64,000 nucleotides of DNA from Mesostigma viride (taxonomy: Eukaryota > Streptophyta > Mesostigmatophyceae > Mesostigmatales > Mesostigmataceae), in assembly GCA_009746045.1 (NCBI GenBank), contig RPFO01000059.1, forward strand, positions 124,001-188,000, read 5' to 3'. Every line of letters starts with the position of its first letter. The first letter of the stretch is position 1. The notes beneath the pieces are model-generated. The model saw nothing but the letters and a program-made list of their open reading frames with translations, ran no database searches and was not told the DNA's origin. Positions 33,047 to 43,500 of this stretch are shown piece after piece. A program made the position numbers and the translations under genes.

Positions 33047-34030
33047 TGTCGCGTCCGTGATCTATCACGTCCGCAATTCAGATTTTAGCGTAATTCTGAC
33101 GTCCGCAGCCTTGTGCGGGTTGCTATACCGCGGCCCGGTACTGACGCCGCGGATCTCAATTGTACTCACGCGCCAAGTCCGCTGAATTTGCTGACGGAAC
33201 TTTTGGGCGGACCTGAATTTCACTGACATTCGTCACAAGGGCAGTTTGCCGAATGCTGGTACGCAGCAAGCCGGCGAGGCACTGAGCAGATGTGCAATTT
33301 CAGGATTTCAACGTGGGACACCAGACACAAATGCAAGGAAGCCCCAGGCGGTGCCTGGCATAGCCGACAGATTTGCCCTTGTATATTTGTGTTCGCTTGA
33401 CAGATAAAGCTTGAAGTTTAGCTTGTCGGAAATTAGACAATGTTATGATTGGCTGATGTCTAAAGTGGCGCTAGTGGCGCCAGCCGCCAGGTTTGAGCTT
33501 TGAGCAGTATAGAAGGATGAGCAACGAACCATGGTGGTCGTTGTTCGTCCGTTTCTCTCCCTCACAACTGGTTTGTTGTCTTCATGGGGTGAAATAGTTC
33601 GAGCAGCCCGGAGCAGCCCCCGTGAGTGGTTGCATGCAGTCAGTTGCCATGAGGATGGACTGACGGATATGACAATGTATTGGTTTTGTTAAGAATGTGT
33701 GTAAGACTGAGAACGAGACAAGGGACAGGGCCTTCGGGCACCCTGGTCGTCGTTGGCAAGAATGCCAGTAGGAACTAGGTCGGGAACACACGCGCACTGC
33801 CGCCACAAGGGGCCTGCAGTGGCGTCAACCAAGGGACCTCACAGCTGCTCTTATAACTACAACATTACAACTCGACACTCTTTGTAATTCGTCATGTATC
33901 TCATTGGAATTGAAATGTCTTTTGGTTGCTTTAATGATAAAGCATGGTCTCAAGAATCGGCTGGTTGGGCCGGATTGCCTGTCATGAAGGTGGCGGTGCC
34001 ATAAAGGACCGCACCTTTCATTCTCATTTT
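33047..34030. repeat. 984-bp direct repeat, copy 1
   Basis: Matches 34474-35457 over 984 bp at a constant offset of 1427 bp, with one difference seen (T at 33928, G at 35355). It starts TGTCGCGTCCGTGATC. See copy 2. Confidence 0.9.
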
Positions 34031-34367
34031 AAACGGACGAACAACCCATGATGGGTTCAGTCCGGCCAGCCTGGATGTTCCTCCTGCTTCACCCAGGGAA
34101 GCACAAGGAAGAGGTTATTGCTTAGCCTTCAAAAGCATCTGAAGAGGTTAGGCTTTTCCCGGTAAAAAGCCATGAAGGGGTTATTGCTAAGCCTTTAAAA
34201 GCATGCATGTTAAGGTTGTTGCTGATCCTGGAAAAGCATCTTGAGCAGCTGGATTTTTTTTTTCCTTTTTGCTGCTGCCTGGAATGACGCCCTCTTTGGG
34301 CTTCCTTCTTTAGTGTGAGATGCCTTTCTTTCACTTTTTGCTCTCACGTTGTTGTGAGCTAAATAGT

Positions 34368-34471
34368 GGGGGGGGAGGTGGCATATCTCACACATGATTA
34401 CTGCTGATAGTGGATGCATTCCAAGAAGCGGTAATGACCAGTCTAGGATGATATGGCACGCAAACGCGACA
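34368..34471. repeat. ~104-bp direct repeat B, copy 1 (pairs with 35458-35562)
   Basis: A G-run plus AGGTGGCATATCTCACACAT up to GCAAACGCGACA occurs here and at 35458-35562. Copy 2 directly follows the second 984-bp repeat, whereas copy 1 is separated from the first by 337 bp of unique sequence (34031-34367). The arrangement is A-insert-B-A-B. At the B/A junction a perfect 16-bp palindrome, CGCGACAGCTGTCGCG, was created (34465-34480). Confidence 0.85.
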
Positions 34472-34473
34472 GC

Positions 34474-35457
34474 TGTCGCGTCCGTGATCTATCACGTCCG
34501 CAATTCAGATTTTAGCGTAATTCTGACGTCCGCAGCCTTGTGCGGGTTGCTATACCGCGGCCCGGTACTGACGCCGCGGATCTCAATTGTACTCACGCGC
34601 CAAGTCCGCTGAATTTGCTGACGGAACTTTTGGGCGGACCTGAATTTCACTGACATTCGTCACAAGGGCAGTTTGCCGAATGCTGGTACGCAGCAAGCCG
34701 GCGAGGCACTGAGCAGATGTGCAATTTCAGGATTTCAACGTGGGACACCAGACACAAATGCAAGGAAGCCCCAGGCGGTGCCTGGCATAGCCGACAGATT
34801 TGCCCTTGTATATTTGTGTTCGCTTGACAGATAAAGCTTGAAGTTTAGCTTGTCGGAAATTAGACAATGTTATGATTGGCTGATGTCTAAAGTGGCGCTA
34901 GTGGCGCCAGCCGCCAGGTTTGAGCTTTGAGCAGTATAGAAGGATGAGCAACGAACCATGGTGGTCGTTGTTCGTCCGTTTCTCTCCCTCACAACTGGTT
35001 TGTTGTCTTCATGGGGTGAAATAGTTCGAGCAGCCCGGAGCAGCCCCCGTGAGTGGTTGCATGCAGTCAGTTGCCATGAGGATGGACTGACGGATATGAC
35101 AATGTATTGGTTTTGTTAAGAATGTGTGTAAGACTGAGAACGAGACAAGGGACAGGGCCTTCGGGCACCCTGGTCGTCGTTGGCAAGAATGCCAGTAGGA
35201 ACTAGGTCGGGAACACACGCGCACTGCCGCCACAAGGGGCCTGCAGTGGCGTCAACCAAGGGACCTCACAGCTGCTCTTATAACTACAACATTACAACTC
35301 GACACTCTTTGTAATTCGTCATGTATCTCATTGGAATTGAAATGTCTTTTGGTTGCTTGAATGATAAAGCATGGTCTCAAGAATCGGCTGGTTGGGCCGG
35401 ATTGCCTGTCATGAAGGTGGCGGTGCCATAAAGGACCGCACCTTTCATTCTCATTTT
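34474..35457. repeat. 984-bp direct repeat, copy 2
   Basis: Second copy of 33047-34030. The two are not a clean LTR pair: the ends do not form TG...CA, no matching target duplication flanks them, and repeat B extends the duplication beyond this block. Confidence 0.9.
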
Positions 35458-36070
35458 GGGGGGGGGAGGTGGCATATCTCACACATGATTACTGCTGATA
35501 GTGGATGCATTCCAAGAAGCGGTAATGACCAGTCTAGGATGATATGGCACGCAAACGCGACAAGGTTTCTCAGGATTGCTAACAACAAGTTGCAGAAGTC
35601 AGACGCCAAGAAGCATCACAATTTGAACAGGGCAATGGCGGAGATGGGAGGGGCTGCGCCGGCTGACTTGTCGTCGGTTCCCAGCAAAGGCCAGCTGAGC
35701 ATCACCAAATGGCTGGTTCCCGTCGACGAACAAGGTGTCCAGCTGCTGGCTGCCGAATTTTTTTATCGAGAACGGCATTGCCTTCAATGCGGCTGAGAGC
35801 GCCTCGATCTTTCAAGCAGATGGTGGCCGGCATGATCCAGTACAAAGGCGCGCCACCCCTCCTTCTCGGAAGTTGTTGGGTGGCGAGCTTCTCGTGAAGA
35901 AGAAGGAGAGCAAGGTCCTTGTGTCTTATATCCTCTGCTGTTGTGCATTTTGTCAATAACGAATGTGTGTGTATGTGTATGGAGCTTGTTGTGGGATCCT
36001 TGAGAGCATGGTCCTTAGTCGTGTCTTATGTCCTCTCATGCATTATAAAGTGGATGGCTTTCCTTACAAT

Positions 36071-36089
36071 TAATTAATTAATTGATTAA
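36071..36089 (+). mobile_element. Tail-only retrotransposon insertion (19 bp) with 10-bp target duplication
   Basis: TCCTTACAAT at 36061-36070 is repeated at 36090-36099 around TAATTAATTAATTGATTAA. Nothing but tail sequence was inserted. Confidence 0.75.
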
Positions 36090-36399
36090 TCCTTACAATG
36101 CCCGTTGCAGCCTGCTCCCCCCTGCATCTAACAAATCATAATCAGATAGGATTGCCGGGCATAATAAATGGAAGATGTTAATAAATAAGCATATACACAA
36201 AATTTCAGTTGCAATAACTGCATGACCATCATCAAGGAGCGTGCTAATTGGGTGACTGACAATTGGACCACAAAAACTGTCGCGTATTTTACCGCCGCGT
36301 ATTATACACCCCCCACGTATAATACGCGTATTTTAGGTCCGCGTATTATACCCCGTACCCGTATTTGCCAACCCGGCCGAGCTGGATATGAGCCACAGC

Positions 36400-38840
36400 T
36401 TCTCCAATCTCCTTTCTGTTTTCTTGAGCTAGCCACGCGCAGGCCCCTTGCCTCCGGCCGGGCACTCATTGCCGCTTTTGGACAAGACGCCGAGCACGGC
36501 ACCGCCAACACTCCTATTGCTTCCCCACAAGCAGACCTGCAACAGCTCAACCAGAAAGTCGAGGACATGGCAGCCCAGCTACTGAGGCGCCCTGTCAACT
36601 GCTCTGCGCCAGGACACCGCCGAGCTACGCACCAGCATGGCTGAGGTGAAGGCAGCCCTGGCCACCTCGCCCCAGCAAGCCCGGCCCCCGCACCTCCCAG
36701 CTATGCTACCATGGTGAAGCAGGCGGACATTGCTAACATGATGGCGGACGCTGCACGCAGGCCGGGGCAGCGGACCACAAGACCGCAGTTGAAGACGACG
36801 AGCGATCACGCAGTATTGTGGTACGATACTTGCCGGTCGCAGGTCCCCAGGAAACGGACGTCATGCTTGCACAACGCCTGCACCCGAATACCTCATCGTG
36901 GGCCTGCTTCGTTTGGGCAATGACCGCATCCGCATTGAGTCGGCAGCATGGATGGCAGGCCAGGCAGGCCCCGTCCGCGGACGCGGGTGACCTTCACGAA
37001 CTGATGTGGCTAGCAAGGTGAAAGTCCTGCAGACCCGCAAGCTCGATCCTATAGCTGGGCGGGTGCAGGGCAAGCCCAGCATCGACGATCTACTCTCCCC
37101 AGCCCAGCTCGTCATCAAGAACGGCTTGCTGGGCAGCGAGGCAGAGCTCCAGGCCAGGCACATTGACGGCATTCGCACCTACGTCCGCCTTGTCAACGAC
37201 CCCCCCGTTCTTTTCATCGATATGGGAAGTGCACGGATGTGCAATTAAGCTCCTAACAAGCGGCCCAAGCAACGCTCCAAGCCAGCCCCAGCTGCATCGT
37301 CGTCGTCAACGCACGTTCCCGGTATGGAGGGCGCCCGGTAAGGGCACACCCTCGCGGCCCTCGCCGGCGGTACAATAGGCTTTGGGCACAGCCTTTATTT
37401 AATAAACAAGCCCCTTTCCATCCTCATGTCGCACCGTGCGAGCATGACCAGGATGCAATTAAGGTCGCCAGGCACGCCACGGTCAACCCTCCCGCCAATT
37501 TACCAGCCTCACACGCCTCCTGGCCCACCTTGAGCGGGATGAGGCTCTGTCGACACGCCAGCGACCCCAGACAGGACGGAGACGACACATCCGCCCTGAA
37601 AGAAAGACTCCATGCGTTGACAAGCATTAACCCCAATCGCCACCCTGAGTCCTCCCCCCCCACCCACTCCACCCCCACCCCCACCTCCATGCCCTTTACA
37701 GAAGGGTGTGTACGTGGCAGGGCTGCGTGCTGACTCGCCCTATACCTGTTCATTAATAATTGTGGTAGAATACGTGATGATGATTGAGGCGCGCAAGCGC
37801 TTTGCCCGCATCGTGGGTAGTAGGGAACCAGGGGTGCAGGTTGACAACCGTTTCTGGCATGGCGGGGCGGAAACGGAGATTCGGCTGCATGGCGGACATC
37901 ATCTATGCATGCAGACGACACCACCCTCTTCGAGGACACTGGGCACGTGCAGAATTTGGCGTGGCCGGCTTGACTGCCTGGCTATCGAGGCCCGCGCAGT
38001 GACTGCTTGAGGTCAGCAAGAAGACAGAGGCTCTGGCGATTGGGCTCACTCACCCTCCGTGGCTCTCTAGTACTAACGGCACACCAAGAGCCCGACCTCT
38101 TTCTCCTTGACGGCTCTCGAGTCCTGTATCGGGACCGTGTCAAGCTAGCTGCTGGGCAGCCTCTTCCCCAGCTGCGAGGCTGATGTGGACCACCGCATCT
38201 CCCTCGCTTGGCACGCTTTACGCCAATATCGGGCCCTGTGGCGCAAGCCCCTGGGCAAGATCGAGAAACATGCAGGTCCTCGTCCTTCCTGTTCTTACGT
38301 ATGGCGAGACGTGGACCCTCACCGCCGACCTGGCCCGAAAGCTGGACGGCGCGCGGTCACCAACATGCTGCGATCCATTTTCAGAGTAGTATATGCTGCT
38401 CATGTCCGCAATGAGGACCTGTACCTCAGCATGCCATATATCACCATGCAGCACCATTAAGCAGCGGCGCCTGCAGCTAGTAGGGCACTTAGCTCGCACC
38501 AACCAATAAGACACCTCACGTGGCCCCCCCGCAGGACTGCGCCCAGCTCAGCCTGGCTGGCACCTCTTTACGTGGGCCGGGCCCCGTGACGCTACCGCAA
38601 GGCCCGCACCTTCAAAGAACAGCTAGTAGAGGACATGGGGGGCCTAGGCCTCTCCGTGAATTGGAAAAAGATGATGGACAACTGAGGCCAAGTGGGCCCA
38701 GGTCTTGGAGGACAACGAGCCCCTCCCCGTGGGGAAGCGCCCGCATGTGCAAACATACGGGAAGAACGCCAGACAGGTCCCCTACTAGAGTCGAGTTGAT
38801 GTTGATAGATTTTTTGTGGTTAGATGTTGTAGATAGATAG
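36400..38840 (+). pseudogene. Decayed L1-like LINE with ORF1 and reverse-transcriptase remnants
   Basis: 36460-37250 holds ORF1-like pieces (QQLNQKVEDMAAQLL and, in another frame, LQARHIDGIRTYVRLVNDPP). Near 37905-37940 the reverse-transcriptase catalytic motif appears as ADDTTLFED, preceded by histidine instead of the usual Tyr or Phe. 37990-38040 gives LLEVSKKTEALAIGL. 38110-38400 gives the C-terminal region: FLLDGSRVLYRDRVK, GSLFPSCEADVDHRISLAWH, ALRQYRALWRKPL, then LVLPVLTYGETWTLTADLAR and a shifted TNMLRSIFRV. Many frameshifts and internal deletions make it dead. Confidence 0.65.
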
Positions 38841-38872
38841 ATTAGACCGGTAGGACTGTTTGCGCACCGGCC

Positions 38873-39628
38873 CATCCATCCATCCATCCATCCATCCATC
38901 CATCCATCCATCCATCCATCCATCCATCCATCCATCCATCCATCCATCCATCCATCCATCCATCCATCCATCCATCCATCCATCCATCCATCCATCCATC
39001 CATCCATCCATCCATCCATCCATCCATCCATCCATCCATCCATCCATCCATCCATCCATCCATCCATCCATCCATCCATCCATCCATCCATCCATCCATC
39101 CATCCATCCATCCATCCATCCATCCATCCATCCATCCATCCATCCATCCATCCATCCATCCATCCATCCATCCATCCATCCATCCATCCATCCATCCATC
39201 CATCCATCCATCCATCCATCCATCCATCCATCCATCCATCCATCCATCCATCCATCCATCCATCCATCCATCCATCCATCCATCCATCCATCCATCCATC
39301 CATCCATCCATCCATCCATCCATCCATCCATCCATCCATCCATCCATCCATCCATCCATCCATCCATCCATCCATCCATCCATCCATCCATCCATCCATC
39401 CATCCATCCATCCATCCATCCATCCATCCATCCATCCATCCATCCATCCATCCATCCATCCATCCATCCATCCATCCATCCATCCATCCATCCATCCATC
39501 CATCCATCCATCCATCCATCCATCCATCCATCCATCCATCCATCCATCCATCCATCCATCCATCCATCCATCCATCCATCCATCCATCCATCCATCCATC
39601 CATCCATCCATCCATCCATCCATCCATC
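38873..39628. repeat. Perfect (CATC)n microsatellite, about 189 units
   Basis: 756 bp of CATC with no interruption seen. It lies between the LINE 3' region and its terminal hairpin. All frames are open on both strands (PSIH, MDGW), giving spurious ORFs of 258-335 codons. Array length in an assembly is unreliable. Confidence 0.95.
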
Positions 39629-39700
39629 GGGGTTAATGCTCCGTACGACTCCCCAACGGGAGCACGAGTCTAATTAATTAATTATTCATTTAATTAATAC
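39629..39700 (+). mobile_element. LINE 3' terminus and TTAA-type tail
   Basis: TGCTCCGTACGACTCCCCAA then CGGGAGCACGAG is the plus-strand form of the terminal hairpin found at 26944 and 57716, followed by CTAATTAATTAATTATT and TTAATTAA. It is most likely the 3' end of the decayed LINE at 36400-38840, with the CATC array expanded inside its 3' UTR. Confidence 0.6.
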
Positions 39701-39894
39701 AGGCTCGCTCTCAGTAATCGATATTGTCTCCTTGATATCAATAATTTATGAATACGTACTGGTATGATTTTTAAATATGGTAAAAATACGCATGAGCTCT
39801 AGTCCTGCTCGACACGACATTGGAATTGATCGAAGGCCACGCGCCAAGGAATAGTACATTGGATCGCACTTGATATATGCATAACACGTACGTG

Positions 39895-39936
39895 ACGCAG
39901 TCTAGCTACATGTTTATATATAAAGCTAGACTGCGT
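39895..39936. repeat. Perfect 13-bp inverted repeat with 16-nt loop
   Basis: ACGCAGTCTAGCT (39895-39907) and AGCTAGACTGCGT (39924-39936) pair exactly. Imperfect pairing extends outward through CACGTACGTG on the left and CACACGTACG on the right. It may be a fold-back transposon remnant or a structured RNA. Confidence 0.6.
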
Positions 39937-40145
39937 ATATACACACGTACGCGCGCCGGCCAGTGTATGTAAATTTTCCGCTTGCATGCATGATCGGGCA
40001 TCGATGACTTCAGAAGTTGATCATGCCTAGCTAGAGATGTATGTGATAGTATGGTCACTTCGGTAGCATCAACGAATAATGGGTGGCGACACACATGAGA
40101 TACAATTGGTTGCTAGCCGAACTGATAGAGTTACGGCAAGGGAAT

Positions 40146-40205
40146 ATGTGCTACATGACCCCCCAACGGAGTCATGTTATAAACTTAATTTAACTTAATT
40201 TTAAT
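40146..40205 (+). mobile_element. Short LINE-family 3' end with AT-rich tail
   Basis: ATGTGCTACATGACC, CCCAACGGAGTCATGTT and a TTAATTTAACTTAATTTTAAT tail match the second terminus type in plus orientation. The body is truncated to a few tens of bases. Confidence 0.55.
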
Positions 40206-40589
40206 AGAGCTACGGTTTGGCAGCCCCCCAATATGCCGTCTCACTATGACGACCATCCCTCTTGAAAACGAGACAGCACGTGGGGCTTGTTGCCGGCATA
40301 ATCTTCTCTTATCATTCTAGCATGCGAGTTGATTTTTCCTCGGGTGACAGGTATGTATCAAGGAGACAACCATGTATGGTTTTGACACGAATAACACTGT
40401 GGGCTATAGGCTTGTAGTACACCGGTCGCACCCTACACTCAACCTGGTGAGCGCAGAATGTTCAAGCAGCGCGTTTCCTACACCCAGGATGGGAGGCCTC
40501 ACAGGTGACCTGTGAATGTGTCTGGTGAGCCAACCTGTGTAGTTCGTGAATGGTGGCCAGAGCCAGGCCCAGGGGACAACAGAAATTCT
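40206..40589. other. 3' flank of the SAP-ParA gene, nothing else supported
   Basis: No coding evidence. This is the likely 3' UTR and terminator region of the minus-strand gene ending at 40590. Confidence 0.4.
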
Positions 40590-43500
40590 TTACAGTCTCC
40601 TAGACACTGCGATGACCATTCGAGCGAGCCTCTGGAAAGCCTCAGCTGTGTGGCGAAGCTCCGCCATGATGCCAGGTGGCACATTCCCACTGTACCACCT
40701 GGACACCATGTCATGCGTCAGGGCAATGGCAGGATGGCCAATCGCTTGGGCTGCCGCAACCAATACCGTAACCTGCTTTAGGAATGGGACGACCATCCGG
40801 TCATCACTATCGCGCAGGAAGAGGGCTCGCACATCCCTGCGGATCTCCATCCCATCATCTTGCACCAGTCGTTCGACCAGGTTGTAGAACACGGCGTGGT
40901 CCCTGACCATCTGCTGATTCCCTACAGGGCCCGCGACCTTGATGTTGGTCATCAAGAAAGGAAGCAGCTTAGTAGGCTTGTCGAAGAAAGTGTACGGTGC
41001 GTACTCGTTGGATAGCCTGGCGGCTAGCTCGCGGTTGTGCACAGTGGCCTTGTGGTCTATGAGCCTGCGGGTGTGCGATGTATGACAAGGACCAAAGTTT
41101 TGACAGACATCTGTGTAAGCTCGTGCATGCACATGACAAGTCAAATGCATTATAGTGCTCCACAATCCACAGCATCCTGCGATTTACCAATAGGAGCGCT
41201 GCTCCGAGCAAGAGCATAGGGAACGATGTTATGCTGAGTGTAGACACGCATGCATCTACGATATAGGGATTACAGACAGACACTCCTTTGAGCTCTCTCT
41301 CTCTACACACACACGTGTGCAAACTTGTCTTCTCCGCCACACCCCTGCCTCAATTCTTATTCCCAACTTTCACAAACAGTATTGACAGTTGCGAGGCATG
41401 GATAACATGATTTGGCAATCATCTTTCTGCCCGGAATAGCAAAGGCATCACCAGACGAAACGCTGACTCAACCGGCAAAGATGACGTGTGATATTTTCTG
41501 ATGTGAATTTTCACACAGTTACGAGGAACAAGATACTGGACAAAAGGGCTCACCCTGGCATGACTGTCTCCAGCAGACCGGCCACTGATGATGCCGAGAA
41601 GAAGTCCGGCATGAAGGGGGGGATGATCATGTCCAGGCTGGCCAGCAGGACCTCGTTCGCGACGCCTTTGCTCGGCCCAAAGTCGCAGACCATGTACTTG
41701 ATCCCGTGTTCCTTTGCAATCTCGGTCAGGGCCTTCCGGAAGCCCCCCAGGACCATGAAGGCGTCCTCTTGGCCAATATTATGAACGGCGGCACGCGCGT
41801 TTATGAATCTGGTTTCCAGGGAGGAGCCCAGGTCCTGGTGGCCTGGGATCAGGAAGAGCCCGTCCGGCAGGTCAGGGTACATGGGCTCATCGTTGCCATC
41901 TCTCCTGGCCGCGAATTCCAGGATGCCAGGGGTGCCACGCGCTGATCTTCCAAGAAAGGATGACAGCAGGATCTCCTTGATGGTGCACTCGTATGCGTTT
42001 CCATTCCGGTCAAAGGAACCCTTCCTGCACACGTCCACGTTCAGGTCCGCCAAGAACCCATCGGGCACATGGTACGACCCCAGCTTTGGCCTCCTGCTCG
42101 CCCGCGATAAATTCAACGGAGGTGTGTCGTCATCCGCATAATCCGTTTGCGGGTTGGTTGAGGCCTTCACCTCCCTGGCTTCAGCTTCTGTGTTAAAGTA
42201 CTTGGTCAAATTGCACTGGGAGTCGCAGTCGACGTAGCAGGTGCGGTGGCCAGCATTCCGGAGCGCAACTCCCACGTTGATCGCGATAGTGGTCTTGCCC
42301 ACCCCCCTGCCCAAGAAAAAAAAATGGAAGACTCGCAGGTAAAACCTTAATCAGATACGGCATGCAAAACGAGGCACCCCGGGATGACATCTTGGCTCAA
42401 ACCTGGTTGAAAAGCCCAGATAAATGCACATCTTGTTAACAAGGTACATCATACGTGGAGCACATCTTAGAGTGTGCAAAATGCAAGCAGAAGCCATTCC
42501 TATCACACGATTACTACCCTGCCTGGACACCACTAGGCAAGGCATTCCTCACAGGAAGTGCCATAGACGATAGTGCCACATGTCAGCTGCTGCGCAGGGG
42601 CTAGAAGGGAGCCTAGCTCCTGCAACGCAATGGCTTTCCCTGAAAACTTTCCCTGCATCCGTTTGCAGGCTACATGAAAATCAGCCTCGGCTCAGGAGAA
42701 TGTAGGCCGAAAATGAGAGTACCTCAAGTTTTGCGCACATTTCATCAAATTTGGTACAGCTTGCCCAGGCAGTCACTGCATATAATTTTAGAAAAAAAAA
42801 ATTGCCTCGGATTCCCTACTTGCAGACAGCAAAATGGTAAAGGATGAACCTGGATGCCACGGCCCAGCATACTATGGTGAACTGCTGAGGTCATGACATG
42901 AGCTACCCGCATAATGCCAGGTGCCACCTTGTTTGATTGGTACAATCTTGCGCCGGGTGGAAAACGAGCGAAGGTAAGGAGAAGAATACACATTGTCAAC
43001 TGCAGAGTGCAGTGTGAGGCTGTCAAAAGCCCAAGGTAAAACTAGCAAAATGGCCACCACCAGCTGTTCCAAGACCAGTTGTATGCAGTACACCGACCGA
43101 CTCACTGCCGAAGCCGCAGCAGCTGCCGCTGCCACCGCTGGTGCTGCAGTGGGTAGTGCTGCTGCAGAAAGCAAAACGGATTATTGCAAACCCATTGCCT
43201 CATCGAGATGCTGCCGATACAACAAATAGCCCAATGGCGAAGAAATCATGCACTTGATTTCGGTTTTGCTTGCGATGAATAGGCCATATTAGCATATGAC
43301 CCAACAACAACACCAGCTGTCGTAGAAAGCAGCCAGCAAGGCTTTACACCCCCCAAAAGACCTTTGTTGTTCTTTTATACAGGACCTGCCATGAAACCAT
43401 ACAGCAGCTTTGTTGGCAAACCTGCAATTTTTTCTTACCATTCCAGCCAATGCTCTCCGAGGTTTAAGCCACTGAGATGTTGCTGTCAAAGGGGCCTGGC

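Larger units (their letters stand above)
32805..35960 (+). pseudogene. Decayed hAT-type transposase, N-terminal part, broken by duplication
   Basis: The first piece starts at 32805 (MPKKGPEWDFVVEKKEAVTD) and contains a CxxC pair (MFCSFCNKNFS), the first half of a BED-type zinc finger. After the duplicated blocks, text continues GGGRWHISHMITADSGC and RFLRIANNKLQ, then KGQLSITKWLVPV. An in-frame FFIENGIAFNAAES is recovered only by ignoring one T in a T7 run at about 35759-35765, followed by further breaks and PSRKLLGGELLVKKKES. The -ENGIAFN- motif and the following PSRKxLxGxLL block are typical of hAT transposases with a DUF659-like region. No DDE core is seen. Terminal-type AATACG motifs near 32430 and 36300-36370 may mark its ends. 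Confidence 0.6.

Noticed and set aside
33047..35457. LTR retrotransposon or TRIM with 984-bp LTRs
   Set aside because: No TG...CA ends, no primer-binding site next to the left copy and no target duplication; block B is duplicated as well, which fits tandem duplication better.
38612..39636. Long ORFs on both strands encoding PSIH or MDGW repeats
   Set aside because: They are the translation of a pure CATC array, which has no stop in any frame. Being open on both strands argues against coding.
41554..42306. Bacterial contamination explaining the ParA domain
   Set aside because: The P-loop codon is split by a GT-AG intron and joins in frame to nine other exons; the local sequence is continuous with eukaryotic repeats.
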